From: Chryseobacterium gallinarum
Lineage (GTDB): Bacteria; Bacteroidota; Bacteroidia; Flavobacteriales; Weeksellaceae
Direction: 5' to 3'
Assembly: GCF_001021975.1 (NCBI RefSeq)
Contig: NZ_CP009928.1
Location: 3,228,001 to 3,292,000 of the forward strand
Length of the DNA: 64,000 nucleotides
Every line of letters starts with the position of its first letter. The first letter of the stretch is position 1. The notes below the pieces were generated by a model, which was not told the DNA's origin, did no database searches, and saw nothing but the letters and a program-made list of their open reading frames with translations. Made by a program: the position numbers and the translations under genes. Of this stretch, positions 52,096-61,031 are shown piece by piece.

Positions 52096-54204
52096 ATGAA
52101 GAAGAAAGTGCTTTCCATTCTGTCATTATCCATAGCTTTTTGGATAAATGCACAAGAAAAGGATTCTCTTAATCAAAAGAAAATTGAAGAAGTTGTCATT
52201 ACGGGCCAGTATGTACAGAAGTCAATTAATAAATCCATCTATAAAGTGGAAGTTATTGATGAACAGCAGATTAAAAATATGGCAGCTACCAATGCTGCTG
52301 ACGTTCTTAATCAGACTTTAAATATACAGATCACGCCTGATACCAACTCAGGAAATTCTACTGCAAATATCATGGGACTTGGTGGCGACTATGTAAAAAT
52401 CCTGATCGATAATATTCCTGTTGTAGGAGATACGGGGTTGGGAAGCAATATAGATCTTACCAAAATCAGTTTGAGCAATATTGAACGTATTGAAATCGTA
52501 AAAGGAAGTATGGGCGTGGAATATGGAAATGGAGCCCTGGCAGGAGTTATCAATATTATCACTAAAAAGAACAGCAACAAGAAATTAAGCATCAGGGCTG
52601 CTCTGCAGGAAGAAACAGTAAGGGATGGCTATGACCTGAAAAAAAGAGGAAAGGGAAGGCATATTCAGAATCTGAATGCAGGATATAATCTGAATGACCA
52701 CTGGTTTGCCAATATCAGTTTTAACCATAATCAGTTTATGGGATACGAAGGCAATAAAAAAGGATATAAACATTTCGGGGATGAAAAGAAGCCGATGAGA
52801 GGCTATGAATGGAATCCCAAGGACCAATATGAAATCAATGCTTTGGTCAGATATGCTAAAAATAAGACTTCATTTTTTTATAAGATATCTTATTTAAACG
52901 AAAAATTTAATTTTTATAATCCTGTTTCTACCCCGGAATCTCTTAATGACGGAAATGGAGGAACTACATATTGGGCTACAGATAGAGAATATAATACAGG
53001 CCGGTGGATCCATCAGTTCAATATTCAAACTAACTTCGGGCATATCCGGTATATGGGAGATTTTTCGTACCAGAAGCAGGACAGAAAATATTTTGATTAT
53101 ATCTATGATGTTCCTAGCCGGGCTACAGTCAGTGAAAAACCTGAAAATTCTTATTATAAAACGGATGTGATCTACTCCAGAGGGATGTTCAGCAACTTTT
53201 TAAACAGTAAAAAGTTTGATTTCCAGCTGGGTTATGAATTAGACCATACCAATGGATATGCATCACTTATTGCCGGAAATTTCTTTGAAGATAGTGCCCG
53301 GAGAAAGATTTTTACCTATGGTACCTTCCTGTCTGCCGAATGGAATATTTCAGATAGGTTTTCAGTAAGGCCTGGTGCCAGATTATCAGTGAGTGAGAAC
53401 TTTGATAATCAGTTCAACTATTCATTCTCCACCAGATGGAAAACCTCGGGAAATTCTAATCTCAGAGGAGTATTTGGAACCGCAAACCGATATCCCACCT
53501 ATGACGAGTTGTACACCTATTTTGTTAATCTGAATCATGATATTCAGGGTAATGCGGATCTGAAGCCGGAAAATGGCTATTCGCTTGGACTTTTCTGGGA
53601 TCAGGGATTTTCTTTGGGAGACGGATGGAAGCTGAATTATAATCTGGAAGCACTTTACGTTGATCTGAAAGATAAAATAGAATTGGTAATGGTAAAAAAA
53701 CCTTCTACTTACAAGTATCTGAATATGGATACCTACAGAAGCCTTTTATTTGCAGCCAATGCCAATCTCGTTAAAGACCAGTTCTCTTTGGGAGTAAGGA
53801 CTTCCCTCAATGGAATTTCTGTTTCAAGATATGATATGGATATTGCTTCACCTACCGATTTCCAATATAATTTCCAGGCAGGTGCCAATGTTTCCTATAA
53901 GCTGAAAAACATACATACCACTTTCAATCTTTATTATAAATATACAGGTCCCGCAAGATTATATGTCCTGGAGAACGAAGCTTTCAGGATCGGAAAGACA
54001 GATGGTTTCCATATGATGGATTTTATTGTAAGCCAACCGTTCTGGAAGGATCGCCTGGAACTTTCCGCAGGAGTTAAGAATATTTTTGACGTTACTTCAG
54101 TCAACAGTACAACGAATGGGGGAAATGCCCATACAGCCGGATCAGACCGTCTCAATTTATATTATGGCAGAAGCTATTTCGCAAGATTAATGTACCAATT
54201 CTAA
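52096..54204 (+). CDS. hmuR: TonB-dependent heme receptor (HmuR-like)
   Basis: 702 residues from ATG 52096; the upstream in-frame TTG overlaps the promoter. Signal peptide, TonB box region EEVVITGQYV, plug domain (NAADVLNQTLNIQITPDTNS...NIERIEIVKGSMGVEYGNGALAGVINIIT) and a 22-strand barrel ending in YFARLMYQF with terminal aromatic Phe. ANRYPTYDELYTYFVNL...GNADLKPENGYS corresponds to the FRAP...NPDL heme-receptor motif. It imports heme across the outer membrane using TonB energy. It is followed after 14 bp by the HmuY lipoprotein gene. Confidence 0.9.
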   Translation: MKKKVLSILSLSIAFWINAQEKDSLNQKKIEEVVITGQYVQKSINKSIYKVEVIDEQQIKNMAATNAADVLNQTLNIQITPDTNSGNSTANIMGLGGDYVKILIDNIPVVGDTGLGSNIDLTKISLSNIERIEIVKGSMGVEYGNGALAGVINIITKKNSNKKLSIRAALQEETVRDGYDLKKRGKGRHIQNLNAGYNLNDHWFANISFNHNQFMGYEGNKKGYKHFGDEKKPMRGYEWNPKDQYEINALVRYAKNKTSFFYKISYLNEKFNFYNPVSTPESLNDGNGGTTYWATDREYNTGRWIHQFNIQTNFGHIRYMGDFSYQKQDRKYFDYIYDVPSRATVSEKPENSYYKTDVIYSRGMFSNFLNSKKFDFQLGYELDHTNGYASLIAGNFFEDSARRKIFTYGTFLSAEWNISDRFSVRPGARLSVSENFDNQFNYSFSTRWKTSGNSNLRGVFGTANRYPTYDELYTYFVNLNHDIQGNADLKPENGYSLGLFWDQGFSLGDGWKLNYNLEALYVDLKDKIELVMVKKPSTYKYLNMDTYRSLLFAANANLVKDQFSLGVRTSLNGISVSRYDMDIASPTDFQYNFQAGANVSYKLKNIHTTFNLYYKYTGPARLYVLENEAFRIGKTDGFHMMDFIVSQPFWKDRLELSAGVKNIFDVTSVNSTTNGGNAHTAGSDRLNLYYGRSYFARLMYQF

Positions 54205-54218
54205 AAGTAAAATATATC

Positions 54219-55343
54219 ATGAAGTATTTAAACATATTTTCATTTCTATTAATAATCACGGCAACACAGTCTTGTCTTTCAGCAGATGAAGACCCTGTTG
54301 CAGTACCGCCAATTACAGGATCTATTGTTGACCCCGAGGTTAACGGTGCAAGACAGCCAAACCAGGTCTGGATTGACTTAAGCGATATGAACCCTGAAAC
54401 CAAAAAACTCAATCAAACCGTTAATTTGCGGACGGATTGGGACCTCGGGTTTTACTCCGGGGATGAATACCGTGTTATCCTTAACAGCTCAGTAGCAATG
54501 GCGGTCGCAAAGATTCCGAATGCTACCGATATTAACAAGGTAAAGGAAGCCGATGTCAAAAACCTTATGAATACAGTACAGGTAGGACCTTTCGGACAAG
54601 CTGTATTGCAATATATTGATAATCCTGACGGAAATTTTCTGACCCAGACCACAGGAATTGCACCGGTAAAAGATAATGATGCCGAAAACCCTGTTTACTT
54701 ACTGAATTTGGGAAGAAAGCTCGATACAGGCTCAAATATTCCTCCGGGTTCTGTTTCTTTGTCAGGAGACTCAAGAGGATGGAAAAAAATTCAGATTGTA
54801 AGGGCTCCGGGTGGGTATAAAATCAGATATGCAGATATAGATGCAACAGAGTATAAAGAATATATCATTACCAAAGATCCGGACTATACTTTTAGCTTCT
54901 TTAGTTTTACATCTGGGACAACTGTTAAAATTCAGCCTGAAAAAAAGAAATGGGATTTGGGGTTCACCACTTTTACCAATGAAGTATTTATGGGAACAGC
55001 CAGTGCTGGAAGCTACTTTTATGCTGATTTTGTAATCACTAATACCGCAGCAGGAGTAAGTGCTTATCAGGTGAATGTGACAGGCAGCCTGGACCAGGCT
55101 TATAAAGCTTTTAAACGAAGTGATGTAGATGCCGGCAAATTCATTTCCAATGATCAAAGGGCAATTGGAGATAAGTGGAGAACGACCACCGGAACTGCTG
55201 AAATACAAGGTGCATTTGTGTATACGGACCGTTTTTTTGTGATAAAAGATGCAGCAGGATTCTATTTTAAACTAAGGTTTAATAAAATGAAGAATGTGGA
55301 TGGTGAACGTGGATATCCCAACTTTGTGTTTGATCCCTTATAA
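54219..55343 (+). CDS. hmuY: HmuY family heme-binding lipoprotein
   Basis: 374 residues. Lipoprotein signal MKYLNIFSFLLIITATQSC (lipobox TQSC). The HmuY fold is visible through NQVWIDLSDMN, the repeated W-D-hydrophobic-G-F/Y motif (TDWDLGFYSGDEYRVILNSS and KKWDLGFTTFTNEVF), and RYADIDATEYKEYIITKDPDYTFSFFSF. It captures heme at the surface and hands it to the TonB receptor encoded just upstream. Ligand methionines or histidines cannot be fixed without a structure. Confidence 0.88.
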   Translation: MKYLNIFSFLLIITATQSCLSADEDPVAVPPITGSIVDPEVNGARQPNQVWIDLSDMNPETKKLNQTVNLRTDWDLGFYSGDEYRVILNSSVAMAVAKIPNATDINKVKEADVKNLMNTVQVGPFGQAVLQYIDNPDGNFLTQTTGIAPVKDNDAENPVYLLNLGRKLDTGSNIPPGSVSLSGDSRGWKKIQIVRAPGGYKIRYADIDATEYKEYIITKDPDYTFSFFSFTSGTTVKIQPEKKKWDLGFTTFTNEVFMGTASAGSYFYADFVITNTAAGVSAYQVNVTGSLDQAYKAFKRSDVDAGKFISNDQRAIGDKWRTTTGTAEIQGAFVYTDRFFVIKDAAGFYFKLRFNKMKNVDGERGYPNFVFDPL

Positions 55344-55427
55344 ATTATGAAATCACCCGTAACAAGTTTTTCTGTTTAAATAATGCAGAACAATAAACGG
55401 TAATTGACTAACTATAAAAATCTATCT

Positions 55428-56306
55428 ATGAAAAAATTTATCCTGGCAGCTTCTGTTCTTGTAGCAGTATATTCCTGCAAAAAAACAGAAAGCGCAACAA
55501 AAGAAAATACAACGGAAACTACTTCAGAAACTCCGAAAAGCAATAATAAAATCGTTACATTAAGCGGGGGGATTACGGAAATTGTAAGTGCTTTAGGGCA
55601 CGAAAAAGAAATTGTGGGAACAGATGTTACCAGTACATATCCTGCATCATTAAAGACTACCGCCAAGGATTTGGGCCATGTAAGGTCGATGACTATTGAG
55701 CCGATTATGGCGGTCAACCCTACTTTGATTCTGGCTTCCGATAAAGATATCAACCCGGAACTATTGGGAAAAATCAAATCTTCAGGGATTAAAGCTGAAG
55801 TTTTTCATCAGGAATATACAGTGGAAGGAACTAAAAAACTTATTGCTGATGTGGCAAAAGCAATAGGAAATACAGAGTATCAGAAGCTTACCGATAAGAT
55901 TGACGCAGATTTGAAGCAGGTACAGCCCTTGTCCAAAAAACCAAAAGTATTGTTCATTTATGCAAGAGGAAATATGCTGATGGTGGCAGGTAAAAATACT
56001 CCAATGGCCTCCTTGATCAATCTTGCAGGAGGGGAAAATGCAGTGAATGATTTTGAAGATTTCAAGCCATTAACTCCGGAAGCGGTTATAAAAGCTAATC
56101 CTGATGTATTGTTCTTCTTCGAAACAGGATTACAGGGAGCAGGAGGAAATGAAGGAGCTCTTAAAATGCCTGGGGTTTCCCAGACGAATGCCGGTAAAAA
56201 TAAAAAGATCATCGCAATGGATGGAGGTTTGGTTTCAGGATTCGGGCCGAGAGTAGGAGAAGCAGCAGTAGGATTAAACAAATTATTAGTTGAAAGCACA
56301 AAGTAA
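55428..56306 (+). CDS. hmuT: Heme ABC transporter substrate-binding lipoprotein
   Basis: 292 residues from ATG 55428, which gives the lipoprotein signal MKKFILAASVLVAVYSC; an ATG at 55404 would add eight residues. After a Thr/Glu linker the class III periplasmic-binding fold begins: KIVTLSGGITEIVSALGHEKEIVGTDVTSTYPA, RSMTIEPIMAVNPTLILASD, KVLFIYARGNMLMVAG, LINLAGGENAV, LTPEAVIKANPDVLFF. It delivers heme from the receptor to the permease. The permease gene overlaps its end by 17 bp. Confidence 0.93.
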   Translation: MKKFILAASVLVAVYSCKKTESATKENTTETTSETPKSNNKIVTLSGGITEIVSALGHEKEIVGTDVTSTYPASLKTTAKDLGHVRSMTIEPIMAVNPTLILASDKDINPELLGKIKSSGIKAEVFHQEYTVEGTKKLIADVAKAIGNTEYQKLTDKIDADLKQVQPLSKKPKVLFIYARGNMLMVAGKNTPMASLINLAGGENAVNDFEDFKPLTPEAVIKANPDVLFFFETGLQGAGGNEGALKMPGVSQTNAGKNKKIIAMDGGLVSGFGPRVGEAAVGLNKLLVESTK

Positions 56307-57330
56307 ATTATACTTTTACATGATCATCAGTACCATATTGCTCGCTATCATAGCAGTATGGTCTGTTGACACCGGGGTTTATGATTTTGGTGGTCAATCT
56401 GCATTTGAAGTTTTAGGAAAAGTTATAAAAGGAGATCCTGATTTATCATTGAGTGATCGATATGTGGTTTGGGATGTACGTGCGGCCAGGATTATAATGG
56501 CTATGCTGATTGGAAGTATGCTGGCGGTTTCCGGGACGAGCCTGCAGGGGCTTTTCAAGAATCCTTTGGCAACGGGCGATTTAATAGGGCTTACATCGGG
56601 AGCAACATTGCTGGCAGCCATTGCGATTGTTTTAGGAGGGCATTTCAAAGAATATCTTCCTGAAGCGATACAATTTTCACTGGTAGGAATCTCGGCTTTC
56701 ATAGGATCTTTGTTATCAATGATGCTGGTTTATAGAATTTCAACAAGTGGCGGAAAAACCAATGTGGTAATGATGTTGTTAACCGGAGTAGCTATTACGG
56801 CAATCGGATTTTCTATTACAGGATTTCTGATTTATATTTCGAAAGATGAGCAGCTTAGGGATTTGACATTCTGGAATTTAGGGAGTCTTGCTGCCGCGAC
56901 ATGGACAAAAAACATTATTTTAGCTATAGTCTTGGTTGTTGCTTATATTATTTTGTTGCCAAAAGGAAAAGCATTGAATGCGATGATGTTAGGTGAAAAA
57001 GATGCGCAGCATTTGGGCATTAATGTAGAAAAACTGAAAAAACAGATTATTATCATCGTAGCATTGATGGTGGGAAGCTGTGTTGCATTTTCAGGAACAA
57101 TTGGTTTTGTAGGCCTTATTGTACCCTATATTTTAAGGCTGTTATTCAAATCCAATTATGTTTTTATACTGCCTTTATCAGCGGTATGCGGAAGCATTTT
57201 ATTGTTGACTGCAGATACCTTCAGCAGAAGCATGGTTGCCCCTTCGGAATTACCGATCGGGATCCTGACAGCTTTGATGGGAGGGCCTATTTTTATAGCG
57301 ATTCTGGTTAAATTTAAAAAATCATTGTAA
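56290..57330 (+). CDS. hmuU: Heme ABC transporter permease
   Basis: 346 residues from TTG 56290, which keeps the family-typical KLYFYMI N-terminus and overlaps hmuT by 17 bp; ATG 56320 is the alternative start. FecCD/BtuC-type permease with about ten transmembrane segments; signatures RAARIIMAMLIGSMLAVSGTSLQGLFKNPLATGDLIGLTSGA, FWNLGSLAAATW, GEKDAQHLGINVE and GTIGFVGLIVPYILRL. It forms the inner-membrane channel of the importer. Its stop overlaps the hmuV start (TAATG). Confidence 0.93.
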   Translation: MKAQSKLYFYMIISTILLAIIAVWSVDTGVYDFGGQSAFEVLGKVIKGDPDLSLSDRYVVWDVRAARIIMAMLIGSMLAVSGTSLQGLFKNPLATGDLIGLTSGATLLAAIAIVLGGHFKEYLPEAIQFSLVGISAFIGSLLSMMLVYRISTSGGKTNVVMMLLTGVAITAIGFSITGFLIYISKDEQLRDLTFWNLGSLAAATWTKNIILAIVLVVAYIILLPKGKALNAMMLGEKDAQHLGINVEKLKKQIIIIVALMVGSCVAFSGTIGFVGLIVPYILRLLFKSNYVFILPLSAVCGSILLLTADTFSRSMVAPSELPIGILTALMGGPIFIAILVKFKKSL

Positions 57331-58103
57331 TGATCAAGGCACATCAGATTAATTATAAACATAAAGAATTCCATATCCTGGAGGGCATAGATGTTTCTTT
57401 GGGATATGGAGAATTCCTCGCTATTGTAGGACCTAACGGAGCAGGAAAATCAAGTCTTCTGAGTATTTTGGCAGATGAAGTAAGATCCGGAAAACAAAAG
57501 GTTGTGTTTAAAGACAAACCAATCCGGAACTGGAATGTAAAAGAGCTTTCCATGCATAAGGCAAAATTTTCACAGCACAACAGTAATGATATCCCTCTTG
57601 ATGTAAAAGATGTGGTCATGATGGGGAGATATCCCTATTTTGATGCTCAGCCCGGTCAGGAAGACTTTGAAGCAATGAACAGTATGATGTATGAAACGGA
57701 TATTTTTCATCTGAAGGAAAGAGAATATAATACTTTATCAGGAGGGGAAAAACAACGGGTGCACCTCTCCAGGGTAATGGCACAATTGCAGAACGGAATT
57801 GCCCATAAGCTGGTATTTCTGGATGAACCCTTGAATAATCTGGATATCAAACATCAATATAAAGCGCTTGAGATCATCAAAAACTTTACTAAAAAAGCAA
57901 ACAGTGCCATCGTTGTACTGCATGACCTGAATCTTGCCGCGCAATTTGCCGATAAAATCTTATTGATGAAATCGGGGAAAGTTTCCGCTTATGGAACCCC
58001 GCAGGAAGTTTTTACAGCAGACAATATCAGCCAGGCTTATAATTTTCCCTGCACGATCTGCGAACACCCTATTACTCATAACCCAATGATCATTTTTGGA
58101 TAA
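57330..58103 (+). CDS. hmuV: Heme ABC transporter ATP-binding protein
   Basis: 257 residues. Walker A GPNGAGKSS, signature LSGGEKQRVHLSRVMAQL, Walker B KLVFLDEPLNNLDIKHQ, and the H-loop in VVLHDLNLAAQF; the text between follows HmuV/FecE-type ATPases (HKAKFSQHN, DVVMMGRYPYF). It powers heme import through HmuU. Overlapping stop/start with hmuU and a 2-bp gap to the methyltransferase gene show one tight operon. Confidence 0.94.
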   Translation: MIKAHQINYKHKEFHILEGIDVSLGYGEFLAIVGPNGAGKSSLLSILADEVRSGKQKVVFKDKPIRNWNVKELSMHKAKFSQHNSNDIPLDVKDVVMMGRYPYFDAQPGQEDFEAMNSMMYETDIFHLKEREYNTLSGGEKQRVHLSRVMAQLQNGIAHKLVFLDEPLNNLDIKHQYKALEIIKNFTKKANSAIVVLHDLNLAAQFADKILLMKSGKVSAYGTPQEVFTADNISQAYNFPCTICEHPITHNPMIIFG

Positions 58104-58105
58104 CC

Positions 58106-58756
58106 ATGGAAAAAGAAGAATTAAAAAACCTCGCGAAGCATCTCGCCAATCCTCAGGGAGATAAAGGAATAGAGATCGGAGAAATGATGAATGCCACGAA
58201 CATCAGCATGACGTTAGAAAGCGCCAGAATGCTTCTCATAGAAGACCATGACAGGATTCTTGAAATCGGACACGGAAATGCAGGACACCTGAAAAATATT
58301 TTGTCCCTTGCTAAAGATTTACATTATACAGGAGTCGATATCTCCGAAACTATGTACAATGAAGCCAGAAAATTAAACAAGGAATTTGAGGCACAGGCAC
58401 AATTTGTATTGTATGGTGGGGAAAAGCTCCCTTTTGAAGACCAAAGTTTTGATAAAATTTTTACCGTCAATACCGTTTATTTCTGGAAAAATCCCGTAGA
58501 ATTTCTCAATGAGATCTGGAGGGTTTTAAAGGATAACGGAACTTTTGTTCTCACATTCGGACAAAAAAAGTTCATGGAAAAACTACCGTTTACAGAGTAC
58601 AATTTTACCTTGTACAGCAATAGCGAAATGGAACAGCTGGTTTCAAAAAGTTCTTTTAAAAGAATGAAAATTTCTGAAAAAGAAGAAGAAATCAAAAGCA
58701 AAACAGGAGACGAAACCATACAAAGAATATATACAGTTTTAACCATAAAAAAATAA
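58106..58756 (+). CDS. Class I SAM-dependent methyltransferase in the heme operon
   Basis: 216 residues. Rossmann-fold methyltransferase: motif I RILEIGHGNAGHLKNIL, YTGVDISETMYNEARKL (acidic loop), motif II FDKIFTVNTVYFW and motif III NEIWRVLKDNGTFVLTF. It is placed two bases after hmuV and three before hmuS, so it is surely co-regulated. The substrate is unknown; a role in handling heme, a heme breakdown product or a quinone is inference. It is not a radical SAM enzyme (no CxxxCxxC), so unlike ChuW. Confidence 0.85.
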   Translation: MEKEELKNLAKHLANPQGDKGIEIGEMMNATNISMTLESARMLLIEDHDRILEIGHGNAGHLKNILSLAKDLHYTGVDISETMYNEARKLNKEFEAQAQFVLYGGEKLPFEDQSFDKIFTVNTVYFWKNPVEFLNEIWRVLKDNGTFVLTFGQKKFMEKLPFTEYNFTLYSNSEMEQLVSKSSFKRMKISEKEEEIKSKTGDETIQRIYTVLTIKK

Positions 58757-58759
58757 ATA

Positions 58760-59788
58760 ATGAGCACATTAATTAATGATTTAAAGGAAAAATGGGAGGC
58801 TCTGAAAGCAGACAATCCACATGTAAGAATAAGAAATGCGGCTGCCCAATTGGGAGTAAATGAAGCCGAATTATTAGTTACAGGAGTAGGAGAAGGGGTC
58901 ACTGTGCTACAACCGGACTTTTCTGCCATTCTTACTGAAGTGGAAAAATTGGGAAAAGTAATGGCACTTACCCGTAATGATGAATGTGTTCATGAAAGAA
59001 AAGGAATATATCAGAACGGTGATTTCAGCAGCCCCCACGCCCAGCTTTTTGTAGGTGAAGATATTGACCTTAGGATTTTCCTGAACCACTGGAAGTTTGC
59101 TTTTGCTGTAGTGGAAGGAGATAAGAAAAGCTTACAGTTTTTTGGAAAAGACGGATTAGCACTGCATAAAATTTATCTAACTAAAGACAGTAATGAAGAA
59201 GCTTTTGACGCCATTGTGGAAAAATTCAGGGCAGAAGACCAGGATCAGACTTTTACATTTGAAAATGTAGCTCCGAAACAGGCAGAAAAGCCGGACACTG
59301 AAATTGATAGAGAAGGATTCAAAAAAGCATGGACAGAACTAAAAGATACCCATGATTTTTTTATGATGACCAGAAAATTCGGAGTAAGCAGAACCCAGGC
59401 ATTAAGATTGGCTCCCGAAGGTTTTGCTCAAAAAATTGATAATGCCAAAGTGGTAAATGTTCTTGAAGATGCTTCTGAAAAAAATACCCCCATCATGGTA
59501 TTTGTAGGAAACAGAGGAATTATCCAGATCCATACCGGGAATGTAAAGAAAACCCTTTGGCACCAGCAATGGTTCAATGTGATGGATCCAGATTTCAACT
59601 TACACCTGGATGTTACAAAGATTGCAGAAGCATGGATTGTGAAAAAGCCGACAGAAGACGGAGAAGTAACAGCTATTGAAGTATTCAACAAAGAAGGAGA
59701 TTTCATCGTCCAGTTCTTCGGAAAAAGAAAACCCGGGATTCCGGAACTGCAGGAGTGGAAAGACCTTGTTGCAGCATTAGAAAAATAA
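58760..59788 (+). CDS. hmuS: Hemin-degrading factor (HmuS/ChuS family)
   Basis: 342 residues with the duplicated HemS/ChuS/ChuX fold: first half WEALKADNPHVRIRNAAAQLGVNEAELLVTGVGEGVTVL...KVMALTRNDECVHERKGIY, second half TDTEIDREGFKKAWTELKDTHDFFMMTRKFGVSRTQALRLAPEGFAQKI...NRGIIQIHTGNV and WIVKKPTEDGEVTAIEVFN. It binds imported cytoplasmic heme, acting as chaperone and, in relatives, as oxygenase releasing iron. Last clear member of the import operon. Confidence 0.92.
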   Translation: MSTLINDLKEKWEALKADNPHVRIRNAAAQLGVNEAELLVTGVGEGVTVLQPDFSAILTEVEKLGKVMALTRNDECVHERKGIYQNGDFSSPHAQLFVGEDIDLRIFLNHWKFAFAVVEGDKKSLQFFGKDGLALHKIYLTKDSNEEAFDAIVEKFRAEDQDQTFTFENVAPKQAEKPDTEIDREGFKKAWTELKDTHDFFMMTRKFGVSRTQALRLAPEGFAQKIDNAKVVNVLEDASEKNTPIMVFVGNRGIIQIHTGNVKKTLWHQQWFNVMDPDFNLHLDVTKIAEAWIVKKPTEDGEVTAIEVFNKEGDFIVQFFGKRKPGIPELQEWKDLVAALEK

Positions 59789-59806
59789 TAATTAGATGAT
59801 TTGAAT

Positions 59807-59845
59807 AGGCCGTTTTGTTTTGCAAGATTCAAAGCGGTCTTTTTT
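59807..59845 (+). terminator. Terminator after hmuS
   Basis: GGCCGTTTTG / CAAAGCGGTC arms (G-U pairs tolerated) with a 12-base loop, followed by TTTTTTA. Confidence 0.6.
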
Positions 59846-59930
59846 ATGCTAAAAGTAGAAAAGCAAATTTGCTCATCGTTAAGAATATAGGTAATTTGTA
59901 ATGAGAATAAAAGAACAAATACATACTAAC

Positions 59931-60803
59931 ATGAAGAATATTTTCATAATGGTTTTACTTGCCGGGCTCTGTTCTTTGAAAGGTCAGGATTTCAAAGCTT
60001 ACCAGTTTTATGATAAAAAAGGGAAAGAAATAACAACAGAAAAATTAGTCAGAGAACTTGCCGGATATGATGTCGTTTTTTTTGGAGAAAACCATAACAG
60101 CTCTATCAATCACTGGCTTCAGCTGAAAATTACGGAAGCTTTATATGAAAAGAAAAAGGGACAGCTTATACTGGGAGCGGAAATGTTTGAAAGGGATAAC
60201 CAGGCTCAGCTTGATCAATACCTGAGCGGAAAATTTGATGCCAAGACCCTGAAAGATTCTGCACGCCTCTGGAATAATTATGCAACAGATTATAAACCAC
60301 TGGTAGATTTTGCTAAAAATAAAAAACTGAATTTTATTGCGACCAATATTCCCCGGAAATATGCATCCCAGACAGCAAAAGAAGGACTGCAGTCATTAAA
60401 TACCCTAAATGAAAAAGAGAAAACTTATATTGCCCGGCTGCCAATCCAAGTAACATTAGATACTCCCGGATATCCGGAAATGAAGGCGATGATGGGAGAT
60501 CATGCAGAAGGAACAAAAGTGATGAACTTTATTTCGGCACAAGCCATAAAAGACGCCACCATGGCAGAATCTATTCTCAAAAACCGGCAGGAAGGAAAGA
60601 CTTTTATCCACTATAACGGAAACTACCACAGTAAAGAATTCGGAGGAATCTACTGGTATATCAGGCAGAAAAACCCAACCCTGAAAATGGCGGTAATTTC
60701 GGTTTTTGAATCCGAAGACCCGGAACTGAACATACCCGCAAAAGACTATATCCCAACAGACTTTAATCTGATTATTCCAGCTGATATGGCGAAGACTTTC
60801 TAG
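59931..60803 (+). CDS. ChaN family heme-binding/iron-regulated protein
   Basis: The ATG at 59931 gives the signal peptide MKNIFIMVLLAGLCSLKGQ; an upstream ATG adds ten residues. 290 residues. ChaN/DUF399 signatures: DVVFFGENHNSSINHWLQLKITEAL, LILGAEMFERDNQAQLDQYLSG, NFIATNIPRKYA, FISAQAIKDATMAESI, FIHYNGNYHSKEFGGIYW. ChaN binds stacked heme at the outer membrane and is iron-regulated in enterobacteria and Campylobacter. The Cys in LAGLC is not a standard lipobox, so lipidation is doubtful. It fits the heme locus as its final gene. Confidence 0.88.
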   Translation: MKNIFIMVLLAGLCSLKGQDFKAYQFYDKKGKEITTEKLVRELAGYDVVFFGENHNSSINHWLQLKITEALYEKKKGQLILGAEMFERDNQAQLDQYLSGKFDAKTLKDSARLWNNYATDYKPLVDFAKNKKLNFIATNIPRKYASQTAKEGLQSLNTLNEKEKTYIARLPIQVTLDTPGYPEMKAMMGDHAEGTKVMNFISAQAIKDATMAESILKNRQEGKTFIHYNGNYHSKEFGGIYWYIRQKNPTLKMAVISVFESEDPELNIPAKDYIPTDFNLIIPADMAKTF

Positions 60804-60845
60804 TTTCTGGCGATTTCAATCATTAATACATCAATAACAATTCAA

Positions 60846-60910
60846 AGGGAACGGGCTTTAGCCCGTTTATTTATGGACAAAACCTCTAATGGGCTTTAGC
60901 CAAATCCTGA
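60846..60910 (+). repeat. Second copy of the palindromic GGGCTTTAGCCC element
   Basis: AACGGGCTTTAGCCCGTT (60850-60867) followed by TATTTA, then a second core GGGCTTTAGCC about 25 bp later; same layout as 5018-5075. The first hairpin can terminate the ChaN transcript. Confidence 0.55.
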
Positions 60911-61005
60911 TGGTAGAATGCTACCATTAAATAAAAGCTCAGGAATTAACTTCCGGACAAGGTTTAAACCTGCACTTTGGTTATCCATTTTATTCCTACA
61001 ATTTT

Positions 61006-61013
61006 TACCTTTG
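61006..61013 (+). promoter_or_regulatory. -7 element of the deformylase-like gene
   Basis: TACCTTTG, perfect TAnnTTTG, 18 bp before the ATG. Confidence 0.55.
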
Positions 61014-61031
61014 CAGCAGATTTAAATCAAT

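Noticed and set aside
54771..55208. Minus-strand frame of 145 codons
   Set aside because: Shadow of the hmuY gene; Cys/Ser-rich sequence typical of antisense translation.
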